Source: Flavobacteriales bacterium
GTDB taxonomy: Bacteria > Bacteroidota > Bacteroidia > Flavobacteriales_F > PHOS-HE28
DNA length: 34,738 nt
Reading direction: 5' to 3'
Assembly (NCBI GenBank): GCA_016718655.1
Contig: JADKCV010000057.1
Location: 1 to 34,738 of the forward strand
Part shown: piece by piece, positions 21,614-30,821 of the stretch
Numbering within the stretch: position 1 is the stretch's first letter
How the letters are laid out: every line of letters begins with the position of its first letter
Translations under genes and position numbers: made by a program
Notes under the pieces: generated by a model
The model's database searches: none
What the model was told of the DNA's origin: nothing
The model's input: the letters and a program-made list of their open reading frames with translations, nothing else

Positions 21614-22399
21614 TTAGCTGTAAACCGGACGACCGGTGATGTAGCACGCTTCGGTCGCGTCGTTTTTCTTCAGGATCTCAACATTGAACGGGATGGTCTG
21701 CCAATCGTCACCTTTCAGGGCGAAGTCGCCGTTCGGGGTGATCTTGACATCCGGCCAGAAGAACGAGAAGTTGTCGCCTTCAGGGTTGTCACTGATGTAC
21801 CGCAGTGCGCCTTCTATGGTGCCTTCAGACGCGGTAATGATCCGGCTGAACGTAGCCGCCCGAATGTCGTAATCGACTTCGACGTTGGCCGCGTTGGCGA
21901 TTGTTCCGGCTTCCAGGATTTCCAGGTGTCCTGTGTCCAGGTTGACCACGTAATCGGTACCTGCCGTGTAAACGGGGGTTCCGGAAGGACCAGATACTAC
22001 GACGTTGGTCAGACCACCCAACCCTTGCGGACGGTTGGTCGTCTTACCGATCTGGTAGAAGTAGCCCTTCTTGACAGCGGTAAACGTCTCGGTCTGTGTA
22101 GTCAGGAGGGTCTGCGTCACGGCGCTTTCAGCACCCAGGAAGAACAGCGCCAGGTTTTCAGGGCTGATGTTGTCCGTGATGAAGGTAGCAGAACGGTTCA
22201 GTTCAAGCTGAACGGACTTGTCCTTGGTCTTCACACCGGCGTCACTTGAATAGTGATCCAGGTTAGAGGATTCAGAGGTCAGACTTACCTCTGTCGTGTT
22301 TCCGAAATATCGTTCCCCTGTACCGACCTGCGTACCTGTCGTGAACTTGTCAAAGTACAACCGACCGCGACCGAGGGTTTGGTTATTAGTTACTGGCAT
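21614..22399 (-). CDS. Major tail tube protein
   Basis: The 261-residue protein matches siphophage tail tube proteins. It starts NNQTLGRGRLYFDKFTTGTQ, then GERYFGNTTEVSLTSESSNL and LNRSATFITDNISPENLALF, as in gpV-like subunits that stack into the tube. It includes a Gly-rich central domain. The gene is preceded by a leader (22407-22439) with a hairpin and CAGGAG ribosome binding site. It is expected to be abundant in virions. Confidence 0.85.
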   Translation of the reverse strand: MPVTNNQTLGRGRLYFDKFTTGTQVGTGERYFGNTTEVSLTSESSNLDHYSSDAGVKTKDKSVQLELNRSATFITDNISPENLALFFLGAESAVTQTLLTTQTETFTAVKKGYFYQIGKTTNRPQGLGGLTNVVVSGPSGTPVYTAGTDYVVNLDTGHLEILEAGTIANAANVEVDYDIRAATFSRIITASEGTIEGALRYISDNPEGDNFSFFWPDVKITPNGDFALKGDDWQTIPFNVEILKKNDATEACYITGRPVYS

Positions 22400-22406
22400 T
22401 TCAAAT

Positions 22407-22439
22407 CTCCTGATTGATCATACAACATTTGGTTGTTTT
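22407..22439 (-). promoter_or_regulatory. Leader element before the major tail gene, related to the 31-bp repeats
   Basis: Read on the minus strand it begins AAAACAACCAAATGTTGTAT and ends in CAGGAG, matching the 31-bp leader repeats at 8188 and 8914 over AAACAACCA, TTGTAT and CAGGAG. It contains a perfect inverted repeat ACAAC-CAAAT-GTTGT (22422-22436). It gives the tube gene its ribosome binding site. Confidence 0.5.
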
Positions 22440-22451
22440 AGCGCCGAAACC

Positions 22452-22928
22452 TTACGGGTCGCGCAAGTCTTCCGCTACCCCTACTTCCAGCCTCAGCCAG
22501 CAGTACGCAGTAGGAGAAATTTCGCCCGGTGGAGCGCACACGCCAGGTTCCATCCGGAACGAAGCGGCCAGCCCACCGAGGCTGTATTCAGAATTCTTCG
22601 GGTCGAAGTTTGCAGACAGACATTTCTTTATGTCGGCCAGCAAATCGTGAGCCGGGTCCGTTGGGTTTTCAAAGTCGTCCTTGATGAAGCCCTGGATGAA
22701 CAACAGCCACATATCCTTTTGTCGCACGCTGTTATCTGCCCTGAACGGTTCCATGTCGGACTTCGGGCTTTCGAGAATCGTGATGCACGGCAACGGTTCA
22801 TCCCGGCCTATTACCGCCACACCACGACGCACCGACCGAACTTCTGTGCGGTACCCGTTAGCGTGGGTGATCGTAGACAGTTGTTCGGATAATTTCTTGA
22901 GGATTCGCAATCGCTTACTGTCAGACAT
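22452..22928 (-). CDS. Tail terminator (gpU-like) protein
   Basis: The 158-residue protein, at the position between gpZ and the tube gene, fits the phage tail terminator that caps the tail tube. It begins RLRILKKLSEQLSTITHANG and contains VAVIGRDEPLPCITILESPK and HDLLADIKKCLSANFDPKNS, as in minor-tail-U-like families. The length is typical. Its start overlaps the end of the gpZ-like gene. Confidence 0.7.
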   Translation of the reverse strand: MSDSKRLRILKKLSEQLSTITHANGYRTEVRSVRRGVAVIGRDEPLPCITILESPKSDMEPFRADNSVRQKDMWLLFIQGFIKDDFENPTDPAHDLLADIKKCLSANFDPKNSEYSLGGLAASFRMEPGVCAPPGEISPTAYCWLRLEVGVAEDLRDP

Positions 22929-23586
22929 TGCTTAACCTCTTGAATTGTCGAGAGAACTCACTTGCCATCATGGTAGGAATTCTCCCCGACTTGACGATAC
23001 CTAATCGGACTTCACCGAACACCTGATCGACGGACGGGCCGTAGACCAGATACAGGTTGCGGTGCTTTCCAAAGGGTTTGGCCTGGTACCCGGTACCCCG
23101 GATTCTTTCGCCTTCCTTCAGTCGCACTACCAGGCCGACGTTCCCGGACTCCAGGTCGCCTCGCTTGAGGTTGATTAGAAATCCCGGAGTTGTCGCACGG
23201 TCTGCACCGGTGACGGAAATACCCGTCTTGATACGACCCTTCACGTTGATCCGTACCGGGTTGTTGCTTCCGCGTCTGCCGGTCTTCTTGTCCGTTGCAA
23301 ACCGGGCAAGCGAAGTAGGACGTTTACGTGCGGTAATCTCTGCCCGTAGATTTTCGTTAACCGACTTCTGCACCTTCAAACGCTGGTTGTCCTCACCGGA
23401 CAAGTAGCTGGCCCCGAAGTTGATCTGTCGCAGGATCTCGTCTGCCGACATTTTCCTTGCCGCTACGGCGGTTTTGTTCAGCGCAAACCGTCCTGCCTGC
23501 ATGGCGATGTCGGGCATTTCGGCAAACCGTCTGGCGAACTCTTCCAGTCCGGATATGCTGATCTGCAAGTCGTAGCGGTTAGACAT
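22921..23586 (-). CDS. Minor tail protein Z-like (gpZ/HK97 gp10 family)
   Basis: The 221-residue basic protein begins MSNRYDLQISISGLEEFARR, with AEMPDIAMQAGRFALNKTAV, as in the gpZ/prophage minor tail Z family that completes the tail end joined to the head. The start at 23586 follows GGGAGG and overlaps the upstream stop; an in-frame ATG at 23613 would add nine residues. Central residues are rich in Arg/Lys (GRIKTGISVTGADRATTPGF). Confidence 0.75.
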   Translation of the reverse strand: MSNRYDLQISISGLEEFARRFAEMPDIAMQAGRFALNKTAVAARKMSADEILRQINFGASYLSGEDNQRLKVQKSVNENLRAEITARKRPTSLARFATDKKTGRRGSNNPVRINVKGRIKTGISVTGADRATTPGFLINLKRGDLESGNVGLVVRLKEGERIRGTGYQAKPFGKHRNLYLVYGPSVDQVFGEVRLGIVKSGRIPTMMASEFSRQFKRLSNV

Positions 23587-23908
23587 CCAGCTTCGCCTCC
23601 CAAAACCGAACACCGGCCTGGTTCACTTCGGTTTCGAATACCGTCACGTAAACCTCGCCTGTCGGCATTGTCACCCGGCCACCCTTGACCACTTGGATTG
23701 AAGGATCGAGAAACGCCAGTCTCACTCCTTCATCGAAATGTTCAACGTACCCAATGCTATCTGCATCGCCTTGCCTGAATACTTTTGTGTGTACTCGGAC
23801 TTTCGTCAGCGTCCAGTGTTGGGAATTCGGGCCGACGTACTCCGCAAGCAGGCCGAAGGTGTCTTGCACCGTCGTCTGCATTTGTCGTTTCGTTTCAGCC
23901 CAACCCAT
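23579..23908 (-). CDS. Head-tail joining protein (gpFII-like)
   Basis: The 109-residue protein begins MGWAETKRQMQTTVQDTFGL and contains WTLTKVRVHTKVFRQGDADS and FETEVNQAGVRFWEAKL. The size and place (after the FI-position protein, before gpZ) match the head-tail joining (gpFII-like) connector. ATG 23908 is chosen; a TTG at 23914 is an alternative. Confidence 0.65.
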   Translation of the reverse strand: MGWAETKRQMQTTVQDTFGLLAEYVGPNSQHWTLTKVRVHTKVFRQGDADSIGYVEHFDEGVRLAFLDPSIQVVKGGRVTMPTGEVYVTVFETEVNQAGVRFWEAKLDV

Positions 23909-23910
23909 AG

Positions 23911-24204
23911 TCAATCCAATCCTAAATCAAGTGCTTCAGCTTTTTTCGCTTTGCCTTTTTTCTTCGGTTCTGGTTCTGGCTCTACCAGTTCCAGTTCAGC
24001 TTGTTCCGGCTCCGCGTCTACCGCGATGGCCAGGCCAGCCGCTATCAGTTCTGCCGCCTGCGCTTCAGCAACTTCGTGAATCCCCGGCTCCAGGTAAACC
24101 GTCTTACCGACGAGCATGTCCACTGCCTTTCTCGCTTTCCGGCAATACTGCATCTTCTTTTCTGGGACACTGATCCCAACCGTTTTAAGTACCTGTACCT
24201 TCAT
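23911..24204 (-). CDS. Small head-tail region protein (gpFI position)
   Basis: The 97-residue protein has a compact N-terminal domain (MKVQVLKTVGISVPEKKMQY, GKTVYLEPGIHEVAEAQAAE) and an acidic-then-basic low-complexity C-terminus (EPEQAELELVEPEPEPKKKG). The position between major capsid and gpFII suits a gpFI-like protein. The ATG at 24204 follows GAAGAGG; the longer frame from 24243 adds 13 residues. Confidence 0.55.
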   Translation of the reverse strand: MKVQVLKTVGISVPEKKMQYCRKARKAVDMLVGKTVYLEPGIHEVAEAQAAELIAAGLAIAVDAEPEQAELELVEPEPEPKKKGKAKKAEALDLGLD

Positions 24205-24255
24205 CACGACCTCTTCGTTTGAGTTAAAGCGGGTGTATTTCAACCCGCCCAGTTG

Positions 24256-25284
24256 TTACGCGATTACAGCAGCAGACAGGGTACCGTTGATCCTGCGAGG
24301 AACCATCAGCGGGGCTGATTGGGTCATCAGGTAGGTAACGGACGGGTCGGGCTGTTTCCACATTTTCGGGAACAACTCAAGTGTCTGGAACGAAGCGTCA
24401 CTATCCATGATCGCACCAAAACAACGAACACCTTTGATCGCTTCAGAAGGCGCGGTACCGATGACGGTTTTGGAGTCCAGGAACTCGGTGCTTACGCCAG
24501 CGTCACTGGTGTACACGTCGTAGTAGGTCCAGATTTCAAACTGGCCGATACGCAGACGGGGCTGAGCCACTTCCGCACCGTTCACCGGGGCGATAGTCCC
24601 GCTGATGTCCACAGCTCGTCGCTGTTCGATGTACGCCTGGACAGAAGCGTTGCTGATGAAAGCATCCCAGGCATCCAGGCCCATCGTGAAGCGGACAATC
24701 GGATAGCCGGTAGACACCTGAACCAGACGTGACCAGGTTTCCAGGTCGGCCAGCGGGGTACCCGTTGATGCGCTCCATAAAGCAGCACCGGACAGTGTGA
24801 TCGTTTGACCTGCCGCGCGTCCGAATGTGAGGTTCTGGGTCTCGTAGGCTTCACCAGAAACAGTCACGCCACCAGTGATGATAGCCTGTGCGGCCATCCA
24901 CTCACGTCTGCGCATGTGCATCTTGTTGTGGTCGCTGATGATACCAGCCACAGCGGCGTCGTAACGCTGTTGCAGGGACATGGAACCGGTCAGTTGCTCA
25001 CCGGCACGACGCAGTTGGATCTTGTTAGGATCGACAACAGCCTTCGGCTTCAGGTAAGCAGGCGTAAACACTTTCGTGCTGTAGCCGCGTTGTGACATCA
25101 CTTTACCTTCGACCATCGGACTCACGAAAGGAGCCATGCGCCTGTCTTCGTCGATCAGGTCAAACAGGATTTCCTGTTTATCCGAGGTGTAAGTATCGGG
25201 GAAGCACAGATCAAGCCAGTACGAACTGATCGGCTCCATTTTTCCAATGACTTCGAGCAAGTCAGAAGTTGAGTATAAATCCAT
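24256..25284 (-). CDS. Major capsid protein (gpE-like)
   Basis: The 342-residue protein fits the lambda gpE family: MDLYSTSDLLEVIGKMEPIS, then YWLDLCFPDTYTSDKQEILF, FDLIDEDRRMAPFVSP and the long RREWMAAQAIITGGVTVSGE segment. It forms the shell of the head after proteolytic prohead maturation. GAGGAAACTACG before the ATG provides the ribosome binding site. The neighbouring decoration protein gene confirms the assignment. Confidence 0.9.
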   Translation of the reverse strand: MDLYSTSDLLEVIGKMEPISSYWLDLCFPDTYTSDKQEILFDLIDEDRRMAPFVSPMVEGKVMSQRGYSTKVFTPAYLKPKAVVDPNKIQLRRAGEQLTGSMSLQQRYDAAVAGIISDHNKMHMRRREWMAAQAIITGGVTVSGEAYETQNLTFGRAAGQTITLSGAALWSASTGTPLADLETWSRLVQVSTGYPIVRFTMGLDAWDAFISNASVQAYIEQRRAVDISGTIAPVNGAEVAQPRLRIGQFEIWTYYDVYTSDAGVSTEFLDSKTVIGTAPSEAIKGVRCFGAIMDSDASFQTLELFPKMWKQPDPSVTYLMTQSAPLMVPRRINGTLSAAVIA

Positions 25285-25296
25285 CGTAGTTTCCTC

Positions 25297-25674
25297 TTAG
25301 CCGATGTTCTTGATTGAGATGGACGTACCATCGAATGCTTTTGCCTTCAACACGGCGGTTGTGTAACCGGCGTGCCATACCAGTGCTGCGGGATTGAAGC
25401 AGCCGGAAATGTAGATGTTGCCTACCGCGTCGGCTGAAGCAGAAGCCGCAGACTCTACCGCAATACCTACTGGTACCTGCGAACCGTCACTTGCTGCCGG
25501 GTCACTGATGATGAACTTGCCGGAAGCGGCAACGCGACCGACGACTGCATACCTGGCGATAGCCGCACCGGTAAGGAAGGTTACAGGGAGAGTCGTAACA
25601 GCGGCGGAACCGGCGAACAACTCAGGATTTGACGTGGAGCCAGCAGCCCCGAATGATGCTTTGTATTCAGACAT
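25297..25674 (-). CDS. Head decoration protein (gpD-like)
   Basis: The 125-residue protein matches the lambda gpD family: MSEYKASFGAAGSTSNPELF, Ala/Gly/Ser-rich, with GSAAVTTLPVTFLTGAAIAR and a C-terminal LKAKAFDGTSISIKNIG. It sits on the capsid at trimer positions and stabilises the expanded head. GGAG lies 8-9 bases upstream. Order gpC/Nu3, gpD, gpE is as in lambda. Confidence 0.85.
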   Translation of the reverse strand: MSEYKASFGAAGSTSNPELFAGSAAVTTLPVTFLTGAAIARYAVVGRVAASGKFIISDPAASDGSQVPVGIAVESAASASADAVGNIYISGCFNPAALVWHAGYTTAVLKAKAFDGTSISIKNIG

Positions 25675-25692
25675 TTCTCATATCTCCAAAAA

Positions 25693-26982
25693 TTACTTTC
25701 GACCGGTTACAACTTTGAAGTTACGGATGATTCTGTCCGAAACACTCAATTCTTTTTCCCCTGAACCCACTTCGCCACCGCCGACATTCGGGTGTTCGAT
25801 GGAGTCCATCACCTTAACGAAATCGTTAGCCTGTTTGGCTTCTGCTTTCGGGGCTTTGCTCAGCAACGCGACAACGGCGTCTGCGGCCATATCGGTTTCA
25901 TAAGCCAGGTGTTCTGCCAACTCAGTCCGTCCTGCGGCTTCTGCCGAAGTGAGGATCGTCTTGATACGGGCTTTTTGATCTACTGCCGGTGCTGCGGCAA
26001 CAACGGGAGCCGCAACTTCTGCTGCTACTACCGGTGCGGCTTCAACTGGTGCGGCAACTACGGGTGCTGCTGCGATTGGGGTTACTGTGACCTCTGCCCC
26101 TTCAGAGTTATGTTTTGCAGTCATAACTGTTTTCCTGATTGTGGGGCTGGAAAGCCCGCTGATAAATGACGCCATCGCCTCGCTGGGAGTCTGGATAGCG
26201 TCGATTAAACCCCTCGCCAGTGCCTCTTCCGAGTCGTACATTGCCGCCTCAGTATCTCGCACGTCTTGGGCATCAATTCCCCGGTTGTTTGCAACCACGG
26301 AAACGAAGTTGTCGTAAATTCTTTCTACCGAAGCCAGCATGGATGACTTAACGGATTTCGGTAGTGACTGGTATGGGTTGCCGTCCACCTTATGCTTGCC
26401 CGCATAAATGAACGTGACCTCGATACCTTCCTTCTCTAAGTTCTTTTCGAAGCTAACGTGGGTAGAAACCACACCGATACTTCCAATGGCGGCGGACGGC
26501 ATGGCGACTATCCGGTCTGCGGCTGTTGCCAGCGAGTACCCGCCTGATGCTGCCATGCTGTTCACAATCGCCATCGTCGGCTTCTTGCGGCCTCGGGTTT
26601 CAGCAATCTCTGCGGCCAGCTCGAAGTTCCCTGCGGCCTGGCCGCCCGGAGAGTTCACGTCGAAAACTATCCCTTTAACTTCTGGTCGGTCCATCGCTGC
26701 GTTGAACGCTGAGCGTATGTAGTCATAGCCTGTCGCAAATCCGTAGGACCAGGACATGCGGTTCATCAGAACACCGAGAATCGGGATTACCGCAATACCG
26801 GTTTCCGGCTGGAAGTAAAACCCGTCGTCGTCTGCCATGTAAGACACTGAAGCCAATTCGATACACGCCGGTTCTTCAGCGCCTTCGAACATATCGCGCA
26901 GGGCGATGTCGCTGATTGCGCCAATCTGATTCGGGTCGATAAGTACCGGCCTGCCGCTGGCGAAACTACTCAGAAACTTCAT
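25693..26982 (-). CDS. S49 head maturation protease fused to scaffold (gpC/Nu3-like)
   Basis: The 429-residue protein has a serine peptidase S49 (SppA/ClpP-type) domain at about 40-260: VFDVNSPGGQAAGN, the catalytic Ser in NSMAASGGY (S146), and the Lys in AGKHKVDG (K198). The C-terminal part (from about 287) is Ala/Pro/Val-rich (IAAAPVVAAPVEAAPVVAAE), followed by helices, as in the Nu3 scaffold. An in-frame ATG at 26124 (residue 287), preceded by CAGGAAAA, could make the scaffold alone, as lambda nu3 does within C. Confidence 0.85.
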   Translation of the reverse strand: MKFLSSFASGRPVLIDPNQIGAISDIALRDMFEGAEEPACIELASVSYMADDDGFYFQPETGIAVIPILGVLMNRMSWSYGFATGYDYIRSAFNAAMDRPEVKGIVFDVNSPGGQAAGNFELAAEIAETRGRKKPTMAIVNSMAASGGYSLATAADRIVAMPSAAIGSIGVVSTHVSFEKNLEKEGIEVTFIYAGKHKVDGNPYQSLPKSVKSSMLASVERIYDNFVSVVANNRGIDAQDVRDTEAAMYDSEEALARGLIDAIQTPSEAMASFISGLSSPTIRKTVMTAKHNSEGAEVTVTPIAAAPVVAAPVEAAPVVAAEVAAPVVAAAPAVDQKARIKTILTSAEAAGRTELAEHLAYETDMAADAVVALLSKAPKAEAKQANDFVKVMDSIEHPNVGGGEVGSGEKELSVSDRIIRNFKVVTGRK

Positions 26983-28561
26983 TGTCGCCCTCGTCTGCTT
27001 TCTGGTCTGCCTGTTGCGCTGCGGCCTCTGCCTGCTGTGCAGCTATGGCGGCTGCACCGAAGGTGAGCCCCATAGCCTTCATCATCTTTTGCTCCCTGGA
27101 TCTCTGCGCGAATACTTCGCGGAAGTCGAGGCCCAACTGAGCGCATTCCTTTTCCCAAGTAGACAGGCCACCGTCGATCCGCATCAGTGCGGCTTCGGTT
27201 TCTTTCTTCTCGTCAATCTGCCCACGACTTGCACCAATCCAGGTACACTTGCCGTAAGCCTCTGCATTCATCGACTCCCAGAAGTTTGGGGCGTTTGGCG
27301 GCAACGGGGCTTCGCCTCGCGCCATTTCCTCTTCCAACCACAGCATGTAAATGGCTGAGGCGAACCGGTCTGCGACCTGCGCCTTTTTGGCGTTCATGTG
27401 CTTCCAGGTTTCGGCCATGCTGGCACGAGCACTGGAATAGTTCGTCTTGGTGTAGTCGCGGCTGAACTGCTCATACGACAGACCCAACGACGCCGCTATG
27501 TGGCGAAGCAGGGACTCTTCGAAGTTCGAACCGACGCCACCGGGGCTTGCCGCGTTCTGCATCTTGAGCTTGGTGCCCGGAAACAAGTGCGGGATTTTGG
27601 CCCCGTCGATTTGAAGGTTCTTGGCCGCACCCGCGTAAACCTGAATCTGGCCCAAGTAATTGTTGATGAAAGCGTCGGTGTTGGACGTGCCAGCACCCAT
27701 CATTTCATAAACCGCTTCACTCGGTAGTTCGGACTCAATCGTCGCTGCATACGTCGCGTTGATGACGGCGTTTTGCAGAACGATGTCCTGATACTTTTTG
27801 GTCATCTTCATTTGCTTGAGCACGGATACCATCGCACTCACGCCGCGAGACTGGTCAATCCGCAGCGGCTCGTAAATGTGAATGACCTGCCGACGCCCCC
27901 ACGTAGTGAACGCCGGTACCCGCCTGAACTCATAACGCTGCGCGTCGAACCACTCGGACGGGTGCGCTTTCCTGATGTGATAGGCTATCGGTGCGCCGAA
28001 GGTGTCTTTCTCGATACCGCGTTTGATCTTCTTGTCGTCGGCCATGCCGTCCGGATTACTCAGCCGGTCGGGGTCTACGAGCTGGATCATGGTCTGGTAG
28101 GGGCGCATGTTCTTCCGCGCCCACTCCGCAGTAGCCAGGATCTCGCCGGTGTAAACATACGTTGCAATAGCCAACCGGACTATCCCGGTGAACGTGAGGA
28201 CGCGGCTTGCGTCAACGTAGTTGCGCGAGCTTTCAGCCCACAGCGAGAACTTGCTTTCAACGTAGCTTTGGAATTCGTCTGCCCACTCTTCGGTCAAGCC
28301 CAGCATCTTGTAATCGGGCGCGGCGTTGAGCCTGAACTGCCCACCTACAATACTGTCCTGCCACATAGAGGTAGCGCCGGAGGCGTACCCGTCGTTGCGG
28401 ACCATATCGCGGCTGCGGGAATCCAGAACCGGCTTGTCGGAATTGATTTCCTTGTCGGCGGAAATAGAGGGAGGTGTCCACGACGCCATTTCGTAAGCGA
28501 ACTTACTGGCCCCTTCGTGCGCTCCACCCAGAATTGCTGCTTGATTGACTGCTACAGACAT
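26966..28561 (-). CDS. Portal protein (gpB-like)
   Basis: The 531-residue protein matches the lambda-type portal family: DMVRNDGYASGATSMWQDSI near the N-terminus, TYVYTGEILATAEW, QLVDPDRLSNPDG, and a long helical C-terminus with AAIAAQQAEAAAQQADQKAD. It forms the dodecameric vertex channel for DNA. It overlaps the gpW gene's stop and the protease start by 17 bases, as expected in this operon. Confidence 0.85.
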   Translation of the reverse strand: MSVAVNQAAILGGAHEGASKFAYEMASWTPPSISADKEINSDKPVLDSRSRDMVRNDGYASGATSMWQDSIVGGQFRLNAAPDYKMLGLTEEWADEFQSYVESKFSLWAESSRNYVDASRVLTFTGIVRLAIATYVYTGEILATAEWARKNMRPYQTMIQLVDPDRLSNPDGMADDKKIKRGIEKDTFGAPIAYHIRKAHPSEWFDAQRYEFRRVPAFTTWGRRQVIHIYEPLRIDQSRGVSAMVSVLKQMKMTKKYQDIVLQNAVINATYAATIESELPSEAVYEMMGAGTSNTDAFINNYLGQIQVYAGAAKNLQIDGAKIPHLFPGTKLKMQNAASPGGVGSNFEESLLRHIAASLGLSYEQFSRDYTKTNYSSARASMAETWKHMNAKKAQVADRFASAIYMLWLEEEMARGEAPLPPNAPNFWESMNAEAYGKCTWIGASRGQIDEKKETEAALMRIDGGLSTWEKECAQLGLDFREVFAQRSREQKMMKAMGLTFGAAAIAAQQAEAAAQQADQKADEGDNEVSE

Positions 28562-28764
28562 CAGAAGAACACCCGCATTGGGCCTGTCGTTGCATACCCA
28601 AGTTCACGTTGAAGTTCTGCGATATACTTTTTCAGCAGGACGGCGTTGGTGGCTGTGTACTCTACTCGCTCCCCGTTCTGATCGACTACGACACGCGGCA
28701 TGGTACCCAGGATTAACTGTTGGTACGCCGATTTAGCCAGATCAAGGTCTTGCTGAGTTGCCAC
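28561..28764 (-). CDS. Head-tail joining protein gpW-like
   Basis: The 67-residue protein matches gpW: LAKSAYQQLILGTMPRVVVD followed by GERVEYTATNAVLLKKYIAE, which forms the two-helix and beta-hairpin fold. It sits between TerL and portal, as in lambda. The GTG start at 28764 directly follows the TerL stop (TAAGTG). It completes heads before tail attachment. Confidence 0.85.
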   Translation of the reverse strand: MATQQDLDLAKSAYQQLILGTMPRVVVDQNGERVEYTATNAVLLKKYIAELQRELGYATTGPMRVFF

Positions 28765-30678
28765 TTATGCTAAAGCCTCTGCCAATTTAGCTAAATCATA
28801 AACCCTTTTTGGTTGCGAATCAAACTTTTGGTTGTTTTCGATTGTGCCGAAAACCAAGTCGTTCTCGTCCCAGGGTTTCGCCCAGGAATCAGGCTTGTCC
28901 CAATCCATTTTTTCACAGCTCAAATGTAGCCACAACGCCTCTGCGTAGACCATCAAATCCCACGCCTCGTTCCTTGCTCCGCGTGGGTTTTCCCATCCTT
29001 TCGGTGTGCGGATCTCTGCCGTGAGTTCTTGGAAGAAATGGTCCGGTAGCCATGACGGGAAAGACACCCGGCCACCCGACATATCACGCCGGTCCAGCGT
29101 GTTGTTCAGGTGATCCTTGATGATGTTGGTGTTAATCATGACGATGGGAATTTCACCCCTGGCCCCTGCCGATCTGTCCTTGCGCTGGCTGTCCGGGTAA
29201 GACACACGAACGCGGGGCGCTCCGGGTGACGAGTCGCCCTTCAGCAATCTGAACCGGTGATGCCTGCCCAGGCTTCGCAGCTTGCGCCAATACTCATAGG
29301 CTTTCTGCGTCACACCGTCACGACCGCCCGAGTCGCAGCCAGTCAACTTAATTGACATGCGCCTGCCGGAATTATCGTCCAGCGGGTAGGTTTTATCCAT
29401 AACCTGTTCTTCGATCAAGTCCCAGTCTTCCAGGTGGGTACCCGGCTTGACCCACAGCGTATCGCCGTCCTCGTCCTTGCGCTTGGACTTCCGGATGTCG
29501 AATCTGTCCACTATATATTTGTCGCCGTTGACGCCGAAACCCTGGACCTGCACGACCCACATATTTTTCTGCACGTCCACCGTGGCAATCAGGAAGCGGG
29601 TACCTTCGGGGACCGTTTGTTCCGGCCAGTCTTCTGCGCGGGACTTCAGTTCCTCCGGGGTTCGCAGGGATTCCATGCTGCGCGGGAAATAGACTTCGCC
29701 CTGGTCGGTGTTGATGGTGGACTTCAGCGCCTCTTCGGACCCGGTGCGTTCGTACTCACGTTCCGCGTTAATGAAGTTGACAACTAAGTTCTTCCAGGAG
29801 GCGAACGCCGCAGCAACACCCTTCATCCAGAACGACGCCATTGACGACCGCTGGCCCTTACCGACTTTCGTTCCGTCGCTGCGGACGTGTTCGCCTTCCC
29901 GGATCCACTGCCCCGCTGCGTTCATCTTCGACTTGTGGTCTGGTGATATGAGTTCCTGGCAATTCGGACAGCGCATCTTTGCCTGGTCGCCCGCCTCTTC
30001 AACGTCCAGCGTCTCGGGCCATTCAAGCATCGAGAACTCGCCTTCAAAGTATTCTTTGCAATGTGGACAAGGCCACACCCACCGCCGCTTATCGCCACGG
30101 TTGTACAGCGCCAGGATTCCTTCGCAGGGAGGGGCTTCATGTGGGCTGGACCGCAACCACTTGGGGTCTATGATCGAATGTCCAGGGGATGATTCGGCAA
30201 GAGTCATGGCGAATGACCGGTAGGTCGTTGTTCGCTTTTTAGCCAAGTCGAAAGGATTACCCTCGCCGTCGATGTCACTTGGCATCCGGTCGTAGTCGGT
30301 CAACGCCACGCGGCCAACCGGGCGGCCAGACATTTCGTTAATCGAAGGCCAGGACAACGTAATCATTATTCCGGACTTATACATTTTCCCGTAAATGTTA
30401 TCCGCGTCTTTCCTGTATATCAGGGCCTTGCCTGTTTCCGGTGTGTGCCGGTGCATCCTGTCGATACGGCGTTTCGAGAAGTCCCTGGCCGTTGCTTGGG
30501 ATGTCTGGTACAGGATCATGTCGGCTGGATCACAGATCACGTTGTACGCCGCCCAGTTCAGCAGTAGGGCGTCCGTGTTGTGGGTTGCGCAGGCCCGACA
30601 AACACACAGGAAGTAAAGTCCCGGCTGCCCAACGTGTCCATCGGCTCGATCATGTACGGGGTCGTTGCGTTCTTCCAC
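28765..30678 (-). pseudogene. Terminase large subunit (gpA-like), body without its own start
   Basis: The in-frame native part begins at Thr35 of this frame (30576): TDALLLNWAAYNVICDPADM is the sequence that follows Walker A in gpA-type terminases. The 34 residues before it are an out-of-frame reading of the duplicated TerL N-terminus. Further on are a Walker B-like LTDYDRMPSD, a zinc knuckle pair (CPHC ... CPNC) and the nuclease-domain GCDSGGRDG. The C-terminal EAWDLMVYAEALWLHLS is intact. As assembled the protein lacks the first 82 residues including GPAQCGK, so it should not be active unless the 30577-30584 junction is different in reality. Confidence 0.8.
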
Positions 30679-30821
30679 GGCCCCACATACGACCCAGGGT
30701 TGTTGAGCTGCCGGTACTTCTCTGCCGATTGGCTTACGGTGAGTCGTTCTGATGGCCGCAGGAGTTCAGCGACATCCAGGACGACACTATTCAAATCCGG
30801 ATAGTAGGTCGTCGCCAACAA
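30558..30821 (-). pseudogene. Second copy of TerL N-terminus, ending in a frameshift
   Basis: Residues 1-79 (to VFVGPAQ at 30585) are the same protein sequence as the copy at 31746-31982, except residue 2. The DNA differs at many third codon positions, and a Ser is coded AGC in one and TCG in the other. After GPAQ come 8 bases (30577-30584), where nine are needed to code CGK, so the frame goes off into PTTRTPYC and a stop. It is directly joined to the TerL body. Confidence 0.75.
30577..30584 (-). other. 8-base TerL junction, possible intein C-terminal remnant
   Basis: On the minus strand the 8 bases read CCCACAAC immediately before the Thr codon ACG of TerL. Read in the TerL frame they end in CAC AAC, His-Asn. 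HN followed by Ser, Thr or Cys is the standard end of an intein, and the insertion point K^T would match the intein start in the other copy. A damaged CGK coding triplet set is the alternative explanation. Confidence 0.5.

Noticed and set aside
30577..30821. Programmed ribosomal frameshift rescuing TerL copy B
   Set aside because: A one-base shift would join GPAQ to the TerL body but would not restore the CGK of Walker A, so the ATPase would still be inactive.
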